A stretch of DNA of 62,551 nucleotides from JALZAH01 sp051000755 (GTDB lineage Bacteria; Actinomycetota; Acidimicrobiia; Acidimicrobiales; Palsa-688): assembly GCA_051000755.1 (NCBI GenBank), contig JBPCNZ010000093.1, forward strand, positions 1-62,551, read 5' to 3'. The translations under genes were made by a program, and so were the position numbers. Shown here piece after piece: positions 8,125 through 16,301 of this stretch. Within the stretch, counting starts at the first letter, position 1. Each line of letters opens with the position of its first letter. The notes beneath the pieces were generated by a model. The model had not been told where the DNA came from, ran no database searches, and saw nothing but the letters and a program-made list of their open reading frames with translations.

Positions 8125-8652
8125 TCAGGAGCGGTACAGGCCGCGCTCCTGAAGCCGACGCTTCTCGTCGGGGGACACTTCGACGTTGGACGGGGTGAGC
8201 AGGAAGACCTGATCGGCCACCTTGTCCATGCTCCCGCCAAGGGCGTAGGTCACGCCGCTGCAGAAGTCGATCATCCGTCGCGACAGTTCGCGGTCACCGG
8301 CTTGCAGGTTGACGATGACGGGCTGCACGTTCTTGAAGCGGTCCCCGATCTCCTGGGCATCGGAGAAATGGGTCGGGGCCACCACCTGGACCTTGGAGCT
8401 CTGCTGAGGGGTGATGGGCCTGACCACGGGACGGACGGTTACGCCGTTGCTGGGGTCGGACGGCAAGTCCCGCGGCATCGGCCTCACGGCCGTGACCGCG
8501 CCCGCGCCCATCATGTCGGCCGACTCGGCCACCGGACGGCGAGGAGGCGCCGACGCCAAAGGCGGGGCGTCCTCATAGGCGTCGTAGTCGCCATAGTCGT
8601 CGTCGCTCAGTCCCAGATAGATCATCATCTTTCGGACCATGCCTGATGCCAT
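8125..8652 (-). CDS. sepF: SepF, membrane anchor and bundler of FtsZ
   Basis: SepF tethers FtsZ filaments to the membrane, which matters here because the cluster has no ftsA. The 175-aa product begins MASGMVRKMMIYLGLSDDD, the usual amphipathic N-terminus followed by an acidic stretch and a linker. The globular domain carries VQVVAPTHFSDAQEIGDRFK, PVIVNLQ and RRMIDFCSGVTYALGG. ATG 8652 is chosen over ATG 8640 because GGGAGG lies seven bases upstream. It lies between yggS and yggT, as in most actinobacteria. Confidence 0.95.
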   Translation of the reverse strand: MASGMVRKMMIYLGLSDDDYGDYDAYEDAPPLASAPPRRPVAESADMMGAGAVTAVRPMPRDLPSDPSNGVTVRPVVRPITPQQSSKVQVVAPTHFSDAQEIGDRFKNVQPVIVNLQAGDRELSRRMIDFCSGVTYALGGSMDKVADQVFLLTPSNVEVSPDEKRRLQERGLYRS

Positions 8653-8678
8653 TCCTGTGCCTCCCGGTGTCCGAAACC

Positions 8679-9338
8679 TTATCGCCGCGCTCGGGCGCTG
8701 TTCGGCCGTGGACCGAACAATGCTTGCCCGAGGCGGATCGTCGTCGACCCCTCGCCCACGGCGAGATCGAAATCTTCGCTCATCCCCATCGACAGTGAGC
8801 CCAACCCGAGAGACCGGGCCAGACCCGCCACGAGCTTGAAGCATGCTCTGGCGCCCTCGCGGTCGCCTGCGGGACCGATGGTCATCAGGCCCCGCACGTC
8901 CAGCCCGGCGTCGGCACTGTGGTCCACGAGGCGGTCGGTGTCGCCCGGGGTGCACCCGGCTTTGGTGGTCTCGCCGGTGGCGTTGACCTGGATGTAGACG
9001 GCTGCGCCGGGGGCCCGGGCAGCTATGGCGTCAGCCGCCGCCGGCCGATCCACCACCTCCCATACCGATACCAGGGGCGCCAACCGTGCCGTCTTGTTCC
9101 GCTGCAGCGAGCCAAGGAAGTGCCAGCAGGCGTCCCGGTGCTGATCGGCCTTGGCGACGAGCTCCGACGCGTAGTTCTCTCCGAGGTGGGCCAGACCGGC
9201 GGCGAGGGCCATCGCCACCGTGTCGGCCCCGAAACCCTTGGTGACGGCGACCACCTCTACATCGTCGGGATGGACGCCGAGCTCGGCGATCCGATCCCGC
9301 ACTGCACCGAGACGATCGGTGATCTCCTCGACGGTCAT
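8679..9338 (-). CDS. YggS/YlmE-type PLP homeostasis protein
   Basis: A small alanine-racemase-fold protein that binds pyridoxal phosphate and keeps free PLP and amino-acid pools balanced. It is 219 aa. The PLP lysine lies in EVVAVTKGF, followed by HLGENYASELVAKAD, WHFLGSLQRNK, and the C-terminal SMGMSEDFDLAVGEGSTTIRLGQALFG. The ATG at 9338 overlaps the pgeF stop as ATGA, so translation is coupled. A longer start upstream would lie inside pgeF. Confidence 0.95.
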   Translation of the reverse strand: MTVEEITDRLGAVRDRIAELGVHPDDVEVVAVTKGFGADTVAMALAAGLAHLGENYASELVAKADQHRDACWHFLGSLQRNKTARLAPLVSVWEVVDRPAAADAIAARAPGAAVYIQVNATGETTKAGCTPGDTDRLVDHSADAGLDVRGLMTIGPAGDREGARACFKLVAGLARSLGLGSLSMGMSEDFDLAVGEGSTTIRLGQALFGPRPNSARARR

Positions 9339-10099
9339 GTCCGCCACACCACCGTCGCCTGGCGACCCTGATCCCGCCCTTGCCGCCACGACCAGTGCAC
9401 ATCGGAACAGCCGGTACAGGTCCCGACGTCGTCCACGTCGTCGACCCCGGCCCGCCGGAGGGCAGCCATGACTCCCGCAGTGACATCGAGCGCCGGGTGG
9501 CCGGCGCGGTCCAGCCCCCGCACCTCGGGACCGGTCCGCCTGACGACGTCTTCGAGGTCATCGGCTCCGAAGGGGTAGCAGGCGGTGCGGATGCACGGGC
9601 CGAGGACAGCCTGGATGTGGGTTGCCCCCAACGAGCGCATGACCTCGACGGTCTCGGCGACGACGCCGGCGCCGAGGCCGCGCCATCCGGCGTGGGCCAC
9701 ACCGATGACTCCCTCGTCACTCGCCAGCGCCACCGGGGCGCAGTCCGCGGTGAGGACGGCCACTGCCGCTCCCGGCACGGCCGTCACCGCTCCATCGGCT
9801 TGCGCCCCCGACCCTTCCCCCGGTGAGCCCACCACCATGACCTGGTGGCCGTGAACCTGATGCAAGACGGTCCAGGGCAGTCCCACGACCTGCTGGCGGC
9901 GTCGCTCCACCGCCGGCCCCGAGCCGGCCAGATCCCCGTCGCGGCGGTCGCTCCAGCGAACGTGGCCGCCCCCGATCAGGGCGTGCTGCGTTGGGACTTG
10001 GCCGCTGGCGGCCCGGAGGAGGGTCGTGGAAGCACAACGACGGTCGTCGCTCGTCGTCACGACGTCGAATGCAGCCGAGACGGGCGTCCCGTCTTCCAC
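9335..10099 (-). CDS. pgeF: PgeF/YfiH multicopper-oxidase-like purine-nucleoside or peptidoglycan-editing protein
   Basis: A laccase-domain family protein of 254 aa. It carries LHQVHGHQV, the metal-ligand motifs ADCAPVAL, VAHAGWRG and LGPCI, and a late Cys-rich CTGCSD motif. E. coli PgeF influences muropeptide editing, and relatives have adenosine deaminase/phosphorylase activity, so the physiological substrate is uncertain. The GTG at 10099 lies eight bases after the ftsZ stop. The 3' end overlaps yggS. The ftsZ-pgeF-yggS-sepF order is standard for actinobacteria. Confidence 0.9.
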   Translation of the reverse strand: MEDGTPVSAAFDVVTTSDDRRCASTTLLRAASGQVPTQHALIGGGHVRWSDRRDGDLAGSGPAVERRRQQVVGLPWTVLHQVHGHQVMVVGSPGEGSGAQADGAVTAVPGAAVAVLTADCAPVALASDEGVIGVAHAGWRGLGAGVVAETVEVMRSLGATHIQAVLGPCIRTACYPFGADDLEDVVRRTGPEVRGLDRAGHPALDVTAGVMAALRRAGVDDVDDVGTCTGCSDVHWSWRQGRDQGRQATVVWRT

Positions 10100-10107
10100 G
10101 AGCAGGC

Positions 10108-11190
10108 CTACTTCAAGAAGTCCGGGACGTCGAAGTCGTCATCGCTCACGCGGGGGACTTCACCGGATCGCTTGATCTCCTCGTCGATCTCGAGCAGTCC
10201 CAGCCCTCCCGTGCGCGACGAGACGATCTCGTCTGCGGGGCTCTCCCACCGTTCGAACCCGGCGGCGATGACGGTGACCCGCACCTCATCGCCCATGGAG
10301 TCGTCGATCACCTGACCGAAGATGATGTTGGCCTCGGGGTGGGCGACGCCATGGATGATCTCGGCTGCCTCGTTGACCTCGAACAGGCCCAGGTCGCTGC
10401 CACCGGCGATGTTCAACAGGATGCCGCGCGCTCCTTCGATGGAGGCCTCGAGCAACGGCGAGGTGATGGCCAGCTTGGCGGCCGTCACGGCCCGACCATC
10501 CCCCGATGCGGTGCCGATCCCCATGATGGCGGTGCCGGCATCGTGCATGATCATCTTCACGTCGGCGAAGTCGGTGTTGATCAGGCCCGGCGTGGTGATG
10601 AGATCGGTAATGCCCTGCACGCCCTGAAGAAGGACCTCGTCGGCCATCTTGAAGGCGTTCACCATCGACGTCTTGTCGTTGGACACGGTGAGCAGCCGAT
10701 CATTCGGGATGACGATGAGAGTGTCGACCTCTTCCTTCAGCCGCTGGATGCCGGCCTCCGCCTGGGTGGAGCGGCGCCGGCCTTCAAAGGCGAAGGGGCG
10801 GGTGACGACTCCGATGGTCAGGGCACCGAGGGTCTTGGCGATCTGAGCGATGACCGGCGCCCCGCCGGTACCGGTGCCACCGCCCTTGCCGGCGGTGATG
10901 AAGACCATGTCGGCACCTTTGAGCACCTCCTCGATCTCCTCTCGGTGCTCTTCGGCTGCCTCCCGACCAACGTCAGGGTTGCTTCCGGCACCAAGGCCCC
11001 GCGTCAACTGGCGGCCGATGTCGAGCTTGACATCGGCGTCGCTCATCAACAGGGCCTGGGCGTCGGTGTTGACAGCGATGAACTCCACGCCCTTCAGCCC
11101 GGCATCGATCATCCGGTTGACAGCGTTGACCCCTCCGCCACCGATACCGACGACCTTGATGACGGCGATGTAGTTCTGGGCACCGGCCAT
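10108..11190 (-). CDS. ftsZ: FtsZ, tubulin-like division GTPase
   Basis: Assembles the Z ring at mid-cell. The 360-aa product shows VVGIGGGGVNAVNRMID, the tubulin signature GGGTGTGGAPVIA, the T7-loop region NTDFADVKMIMHDAG needed for GTP hydrolysis at the filament interface, and the C-terminal peptide DDDFDVPDFLK, which binds SepF and other partners. The ATG at 11190 (MAGAQNYIAVIK) follows GGGAGG with eight bases spacing. An open frame runs upstream to 11340 but has no family match. A 186-base gap upstream, with a palindrome at the ftsQ stop, suggests its own promoter. Confidence 0.97.
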   Translation of the reverse strand: MAGAQNYIAVIKVVGIGGGGVNAVNRMIDAGLKGVEFIAVNTDAQALLMSDADVKLDIGRQLTRGLGAGSNPDVGREAAEEHREEIEEVLKGADMVFITAGKGGGTGTGGAPVIAQIAKTLGALTIGVVTRPFAFEGRRRSTQAEAGIQRLKEEVDTLIVIPNDRLLTVSNDKTSMVNAFKMADEVLLQGVQGITDLITTPGLINTDFADVKMIMHDAGTAIMGIGTASGDGRAVTAAKLAITSPLLEASIEGARGILLNIAGGSDLGLFEVNEAAEIIHGVAHPEANIIFGQVIDDSMGDEVRVTVIAAGFERWESPADEIVSSRTGGLGLLEIDEEIKRSGEVPRVSDDDFDVPDFLK

Positions 11191-11361
11191 GTGGATTTTC
11201 CTCCCGGGGCGCAGCACCAGCCGGTTGGAGCCCGGTCTGGATGGATGGGTTGGCCACCGGTCTCGTCGGGTTGCGGCGAAACGGTGAAAAGGCAAGCCTG
11301 ACACGTTGGCGAGAGCAAGCCGTGGACCCCCGGTGCCCACGGCGTACCCTCGATATGAACT

Positions 11362-11385
11362 CGAGGTTGACTTGTATCAACCTCG
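11362..11385. promoter_or_regulatory. Perfect 9-bp inverted repeat across the ftsQ stop, upstream of ftsZ
   Basis: CGAGGTTGA, six-base loop CTTGTA, then TCAACCTCG. The stop codon of ftsQ (11379-11377) lies inside the right arm. As RNA it would form a 9-bp hairpin. As DNA it is a symmetric site containing TTGATA, a possible -35, and CATATC lies 17 bases downstream on the minus strand. It could be a weak terminator or attenuator, or an operator for ftsZ. Confidence 0.55.
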
Positions 11386-12690
11386 CGAAGTGGTCGAGAG
11401 AGTAGTGGGCGTCTGCGTCGGGGTCAAGGCCGGACGGTCCGGCACGGTGAGATCGATCTGAGCGACCTTGCTGAGATCGACGGTGGAGAGCAGGGTGGAC
11501 AGGGCGGCGACCTGACGAGCCAGGGTGACAGGCACACTCGAGCCGGTGACCGCCGTAGCCCCGGCGGGGTCCCCGGGGGCCGCAACCTCACCCAGGGTGA
11601 CGGTCGTGGATCCGGGTCGCAGAGCGAGGGTGACCGTCCCGTGGCCGTCCACGGTCACGGTGGCGACCCGGGCCGCCACGGAAGCCGGAAGGGCGGAGGC
11701 GACGGCCAACGAAGCACCCACCCTCCCCTGAGGACGCGACAGGCGCGACGTTCCGGCCAGCCACATCCCTGGCCGTCCGGCGCCGGGAGCCCCTATGAGG
11801 GCAGGCAGTGCGGCCGTGGCCGCCTGCGGTTGGGTCAGGACTCGGCCGGTGGCGTCCACGTCAACCACGCCACCTGCGACGGCCACCTGGGCGACCGGAC
11901 GGCGCTCGGTGATGGTGACGGCGACCGTCGAGGGCCACTGCCGGCTCACCCGGGCCGATGCCACCCAGGGCAGGGTGTCGAGCCGGGACACGGCGGCGGC
12001 GGCATTGACCTCGACCATGGGCCGGTGATCCCCCAACCCGGTGACGGCAAGGACCTTCTCGGCGGCGACGTGGGCCGTGACCGCCACCCGGACGTGACGA
12101 ACCGCGAGCAGGGGCGAGAAGGCGGCGCCCACGCCACCGGCGATGACGATGACGGCGGCGGCCGCCGCCGCAGCCGCCCGGAGCCGGCGATGGCCCTGCT
12201 CCCGCTGGACTCTGACCCACCGCTCCTTGAACCGGGGGTCCATGGGGGGGCGGGCGCCGCGGGGACCGTCCGCCCGATCAGCCGAGCCCTTCTCTCCCGT
12301 CCGGCCCGCAGGTGCCTTCTGGGCCCTCTTGGCCGCAGGACCCTTGGCCGCAGAGTCCTTGGCCGCAGAGTCCTTGGCCGCCGCCCTGGGCTTGGCCGCC
12401 GGGGGCGCCGCCTTGGCCCCCGACACCGCCGCCTTGGCCGCCATCGGCGTCCCATCCTTCTTGGCCTGGTCCGCCCCCCGGTCCGCACCCCGAGATGTCC
12501 CCGGAGAAATCCGACGGGAGGTCCTGCGGGCCAGCCAGGCCGGACCGGGCCGGGCCCGGCCCGGCGTCGCCGGTGGCGCTGACCGAGCCGGCGGTACCGG
12601 CGGGGGCAGGTCGTCTTCCGCTTCGGGGTAGCCCAGCACCGACTGGGGGCGAGCCATCTCCTTGGTGGCGTCCGACCACGGGCCCATCAC
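11377..12690 (-). CDS. ftsQ: FtsQ/DivIB divisome protein with a long cytoplasmic tail
   Basis: A bitopic division protein that bridges FtsL/FtsB and later divisome parts. It is 437 aa, much longer than usual, because about 170 cytoplasmic residues precede the membrane segment (AAAAAAAAVIVIAGGVGAAF, about residues 172-192). That tail is Ala/Lys/Pro-rich and includes a 15-bp DNA repeat encoding KDSAA. After the membrane come a POTRA-like domain (LLAVRHVRVAVTAHVAAEKVL) and the FtsQ core (LPWVASARVSRQWPSTVAVTITERRPVAQ). The GTG at 12690 overlaps the murB stop as GTGA; ATG 12687 is the next codon. Confidence 0.92.
   Translation of the reverse strand: MMGPWSDATKEMARPQSVLGYPEAEDDLPPPVPPARSAPPATPGRARPGPAWLARRTSRRISPGTSRGADRGADQAKKDGTPMAAKAAVSGAKAAPPAAKPRAAAKDSAAKDSAAKGPAAKRAQKAPAGRTGEKGSADRADGPRGARPPMDPRFKERWVRVQREQGHRRLRAAAAAAAAVIVIAGGVGAAFSPLLAVRHVRVAVTAHVAAEKVLAVTGLGDHRPMVEVNAAAAVSRLDTLPWVASARVSRQWPSTVAVTITERRPVAQVAVAGGVVDVDATGRVLTQPQAATAALPALIGAPGAGRPGMWLAGTSRLSRPQGRVGASLAVASALPASVAARVATVTVDGHGTVTLALRPGSTTVTLGEVAAPGDPAGATAVTGSSVPVTLARQVAALSTLLSTVDLSKVAQIDLTVPDRPALTPTQTPTTLSTTSRG
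12331..12380. repeat. 15-bp minisatellite in the ftsQ tail
   Basis: About three units of CCTTGGCCGCAGAGT with small changes. They encode Lys-Asp-Ser-Ala-Ala repeats in the predicted disordered cytoplasmic tail of FtsQ and keep the frame. Confidence 0.85.
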
Positions 12691-13751
12691 CCTCGACCTC
12701 CCGTTGAGGTTGAGGGTGTGGGAGAACCCCCGTTGCCCTCAGGAAAACCGATCATCCGGACCTCGGTGCGCAGCTCCACTCCGGTCTCGGCCAACACCGC
12801 CCCCCTGACCAGGTCGATCAGGGCGGCCACATCATCGGCCGAACCGTCCGGGTCGGCCTGAATGAAGTTGGCGTGCTTGGTCGAGACCATGGCGCTCCCC
12901 CATCGACGTCCCTTCTGCCCGGCCACCTCGATGAGCCGGCCCGCCGAGTCCCCGACGGGGTTGGTGAACACCGACCCGGCGTTCTGGCCACCGGGCTGAT
13001 GTTCGCGCCTCCAGGCCACGATCTCGCGGATGGTGCGCCGGGCGTCCTCAGCGTCGCCGGGATGGGTGGCGAAGCGGGCATCGAGCACCAGATCGGTCGG
13101 CCTGATCGACGAGCGGCGGTACCCGTAGGCCAGCTCTTCGAGGGTGCGGCGCTCGGTCACGGGCCGATCGGGCTCCTGGGGCGGGGCCGTGAGGTCGGCC
13201 ACGGTGACGGCCACGACCGAGGCGGCGATGTCCGAACCGTGGCCGCCGGCGTTCATCCGGATCCCACCGCCCACGGACCCCGGGACGCCAACCGCCCATT
13301 CCAGACCGCGCTGGCCGGCCTCGGCGCTCCTGCGGGCCAGGGTGGGCAGCGACACCCCGGCCCCGGCCACAACCTCCGCCCGATCCTCGCTCACCCCTGC
13401 GATGTGGATCGCCAGGAACGGGGCTTCGGGGCGCTCCCCTCCCCCGGTCTCGTCGCCGGCCCGGGCCTTGCGCACCTGGCCGGCCGAACCCGCCATGACC
13501 ACGGCGATGCCAGGGAAGCCGCCGTCGGCGATGAGCAGATTCGAACCCCGCCCGAGGGTGAGCACGGGGAGCCCCGAGGCGTTGACCGCCCGGGCGGCGG
13601 CGGCCACATCGGCCGGGACGGCCACGGTCACGGCCACCGCCGCCCGGCCACCGACGCGGTAGGTGGTGAGAGGTCCGAGGGGGACATCGGCCTGGCCGCG
13701 GGGGCCGAGAGCTTCAAGGGCAGCTTGGACGGCCGGCCGGGCGACGCTCAC
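12687..13751 (-). CDS. murB: UDP-N-acetylenolpyruvoylglucosamine reductase
   Basis: FAD enzyme that reduces UDP-GlcNAc-enolpyruvate to UDP-MurNAc with NADPH. The 354-aa product has the family order: LTTYRVGGRA, the FAD-binding LTLGRGSNLLIADGGF, GLEWAVGVPGSVGGGIRMNAG, YGYRRSSI, and late GGQNAGSVFTNP (the catalytic-serine region) and STKHANFI. The GTG at 13751 overlaps the murC stop as GTGA. A longer frame to 13811 would lie inside murC. Its 3' end overlaps ftsQ. MurB next to MurC is common in actinobacterial dcw clusters. Confidence 0.95.
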   Translation of the reverse strand: MSVARPAVQAALEALGPRGQADVPLGPLTTYRVGGRAAVAVTVAVPADVAAAARAVNASGLPVLTLGRGSNLLIADGGFPGIAVVMAGSAGQVRKARAGDETGGGERPEAPFLAIHIAGVSEDRAEVVAGAGVSLPTLARRSAEAGQRGLEWAVGVPGSVGGGIRMNAGGHGSDIAASVVAVTVADLTAPPQEPDRPVTERRTLEELAYGYRRSSIRPTDLVLDARFATHPGDAEDARRTIREIVAWRREHQPGGQNAGSVFTNPVGDSAGRLIEVAGQKGRRWGSAMVSTKHANFIQADPDGSADDVAALIDLVRGAVLAETGVELRTEVRMIGFPEGNGGSPTPSTSTGGRG

Positions 13752-15142
13752 GAGCCGGCCACCATGCGACCGGGGATCTCGGTCAGGTCTCCGGCCCCCA
13801 GGGTCAGGCACAGGTCACCGGGCTCCAGCAGCCCACCCAGCACGGTCACGAGATCATCGAGGTCCTCGCAGTAGCGGAGGGGAAGATCCGGGTGGGCGGC
13901 GGCCACCGCGTCGGCGACGAGCCGCCCGGTGATGCCGGGGATCGGCGTCTCACCACTCGGGTAGATGCCGGTGACCACCACCATGTCAGCCCCGAGGAAG
14001 GCGTCGGCGAACTCCCGGTGCAGCGCGGCGGTCCGGGTGTAGCGGTGGGGTTGGAAGACCGCGACGACCCGGCCCCAGCCGGCTCTGCTGGTGGTGCCCA
14101 CCACGGTGGCGACCTCACCGGGAAGGTGGGCATAGTCGTCGATATAGGTCACCCCGGCGCGCTCGCCTCGCAGCTCGAGGCGCCGGGCCACGCCGGCAAA
14201 GCGTCCCAGCCCCGCGATCGCGATGTCGAAGGGCACGCCGACGGCGACGGCGGTCACCAGGGCCCCGAGGGCGTTGCGGGCGTTGTGGAGGCCAGGCACG
14301 GCCAGCTCGACATGGCCCCGCTCGCCGTCCGGGCCCTCGATCTCGAAGGTGACCGTGGTCCGGGCGTGGATGACGGCGCCCATGGTGAAGGTGGTGCCTG
14401 CGCTCGTCCCGTAGGTCGTGGCGGGGAGACCGAGCGATGCGACGCGCTGTCCCAGGTGGGCTGCTCCGGGTTCGTCGGCACAGACCACCCGGGCCCCGGG
14501 GCAGCCGGCCAGGAACGTCTCGTAGGCGCCCCTCATGGCCGTCTCGTCACCGTAGAAGTCGAGGTGGTCCGCCTCGACGCTGGTGACCACACCAGCCTCT
14601 CGGGGCAGGGCCAGGAACGTCCCGTCGCTCTCGTCCGCCTCCACGACCATCCACGCTCCCGCCGGATCCCACCGGCCCCCGCCGCCCAGTGCGGGGACGT
14701 CCCCACCGATGATCCACGAGGGCGACCAACCTGCGGTGACCAGGATCGTCGCCAGCATCGCCGAGGTGGTCGTCTTGCCGTGGGTGCCGGCTACGGCCAC
14801 GACCCTCCGCATGGTGCAGATGGCGGCCAGGATGCGAGCACGGCTGGCTACCTCCACTCCGGCGTGGCGGGCGGCGACAACCTCGGGGTTGTCGGCGGGG
14901 ATGGCGGTGGATACCGCCATCAGGTCGGCTCCGGCGCCCTGGGCCGGGTCGTGGCCGGCGTGCACGGGGATGCCCAGCCCGGCCAGGCGGTCGAGCACGG
15001 CCGAGGGGCGGCGGTCACTGCCGGTGACGTCATGGCCCGTGGCCGCCAGCACGGTGGCGATGGCGCTCATGCCCGCTCCCCCGACGCCGACCACATGGAT
15101 CCGCCGGCGCCCGCTCAGGTCCAGGGGCCCTCCGTCAGCCAT
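13748..15142 (-). CDS. murC: UDP-N-acetylmuramate--L-alanine ligase
   Basis: Adds L-alanine to UDP-MurNAc, the first step of the stem peptide. It is 464 aa with the Rossmann motif HVVGVGGAGMSAIATVLA, ATP loop VAGTHGKTTTSAML, EADESDGTFL, SVEADHLDFYGD, and the C-terminal-domain motif YIDDYAHLPGEVATVV. The ATG at 15142 overlaps the murG stop by eight bases, so the two are probably coupled. Confidence 0.97.
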   Translation of the reverse strand: MADGGPLDLSGRRRIHVVGVGGAGMSAIATVLAATGHDVTGSDRRPSAVLDRLAGLGIPVHAGHDPAQGAGADLMAVSTAIPADNPEVVAARHAGVEVASRARILAAICTMRRVVAVAGTHGKTTTSAMLATILVTAGWSPSWIIGGDVPALGGGGRWDPAGAWMVVEADESDGTFLALPREAGVVTSVEADHLDFYGDETAMRGAYETFLAGCPGARVVCADEPGAAHLGQRVASLGLPATTYGTSAGTTFTMGAVIHARTTVTFEIEGPDGERGHVELAVPGLHNARNALGALVTAVAVGVPFDIAIAGLGRFAGVARRLELRGERAGVTYIDDYAHLPGEVATVVGTTSRAGWGRVVAVFQPHRYTRTAALHREFADAFLGADMVVVTGIYPSGETPIPGITGRLVADAVAAAHPDLPLRYCEDLDDLVTVLGGLLEPGDLCLTLGAGDLTEIPGRMVAGS

Positions 15143-16301
15143 GGGCGTGCTTCTCGGCCAGGGCCGCCACGCGGGCGGCGGCGTCGGGTCGGGCCAGGCG
15201 GTGGGCGGCCTGGCCCATGGCGGCCAGGCGGTCCGGGTCGGCCAGGAGGGGGCCGACCACGGCCGCCAGCCTGGTGCCGTCGAGATCGGCGTCGGCGATG
15301 ACGGTGGCGGCGCCCTCGGCTTCGAGCCGCCGGGCGTTGAAGCCCTGGTGGTCGCCGGGAGCGCCGGGGAGGGGCACGAGGACCGAGGCCAGGCCGGCCG
15401 CGGCCAGCTCGAAGCAGGTACCTGCTCCCGACCGCTGCACGGCCAGGTCGGCGGCGCCGTAGAGGAGGTCCATGTGCTCCTCGAAGACCACCTGCTGGTA
15501 GACGAGGCCGCCGGGAGTTGGCGCCGGGGCGGCGGCGGCCATGGCCTGGGCGTCTCGCTCGCCTACCACGTGGCGGATGGCGATCCCGGGGCGGTCGACC
15601 CAGTCCCGGGCCATCGACAGCGTCGCCTGATTGATCCGGCGGGCCCCGAGTGATCCGCCGGACACGGCGACCACGGCCCCACCCAGGGGCAGCCCGAGGG
15701 CCTCCCGAGCCGCCCGGCGGCCGGCGGGAGAGCGGTCGATGGATCGCATCTCGTCTCGGACCGGGTTGCCGGTGACCACGGCTCGAGGCAGAGGCGTCTC
15801 CGGGAAGGACACGGCGCTGGCCGCGGCGAACCGCCCGGCCAGGCGGTTGGCCAGTCCGGGCACGGCATTCTGCTCGGCGACGAGGATGGGTATCCGCCAG
15901 ACGATGGCGGCCAACGAGCAGGCCACACTGGCGTAGCCGCCGACGGAGATCACCACGGCCGGACGAAGGCGACCGACGAGCCTCACGGCGGCGGCGGCGG
16001 CGGCGATGAGGCCGGCGACGGCGCCCAGGTTCTGAGGGCTGAGGCGGCGGACGACGCCCCGGCCGGGCAACAGCGTGACCTCGAACCCGGCGGCCGGCAC
16101 CAAGCGGGCCTCCATGCCCCGCTTGGCGCCCACGAAGCGCACCGTCTCCGAGGGGTGGCCGGCGGCGACGAGGGCCTGGCCGATGGCGACGGCGGGAAGC
16201 ACGTGACCCCCGGTGCCGCCACCGGCGATCACGGCGAAGGTGCCCCGCCCCCGGCCCTGACCGCCCCCCGGACGGAGGCGACGGAAGCGGGCGGGGTTCA
16301 C
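15135..16301 (-). CDS. murG: MurG, lipid II-forming GlcNAc transferase
   Basis: Peripheral membrane enzyme that transfers GlcNAc from UDP-GlcNAc to lipid I. The 388-aa product has the N-terminal lipid I motif IAGGGTGGHVLPAVAIG, then VISVGGYASV and LVAEQNAVPGLANR. The UDP-GlcNAc site includes VSGGSLGARRINQ and RSGAGTCFELAAAGL, followed by PGDHQGFNARRLE. The GTG at 16301 overlaps the ftsW stop as GTGA. An apparent long extension upstream lies within ftsW and is out-of-frame noise. Confidence 0.96.
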   Translation of the reverse strand: MNPARFRRLRPGGGQGRGRGTFAVIAGGGTGGHVLPAVAIGQALVAAGHPSETVRFVGAKRGMEARLVPAAGFEVTLLPGRGVVRRLSPQNLGAVAGLIAAAAAAVRLVGRLRPAVVISVGGYASVACSLAAIVWRIPILVAEQNAVPGLANRLAGRFAAASAVSFPETPLPRAVVTGNPVRDEMRSIDRSPAGRRAAREALGLPLGGAVVAVSGGSLGARRINQATLSMARDWVDRPGIAIRHVVGERDAQAMAAAAPAPTPGGLVYQQVVFEEHMDLLYGAADLAVQRSGAGTCFELAAAGLASVLVPLPGAPGDHQGFNARRLEAEGAATVIADADLDGTRLAAVVGPLLADPDRLAAMGQAAHRLARPDAAARVAALAEKHAHG

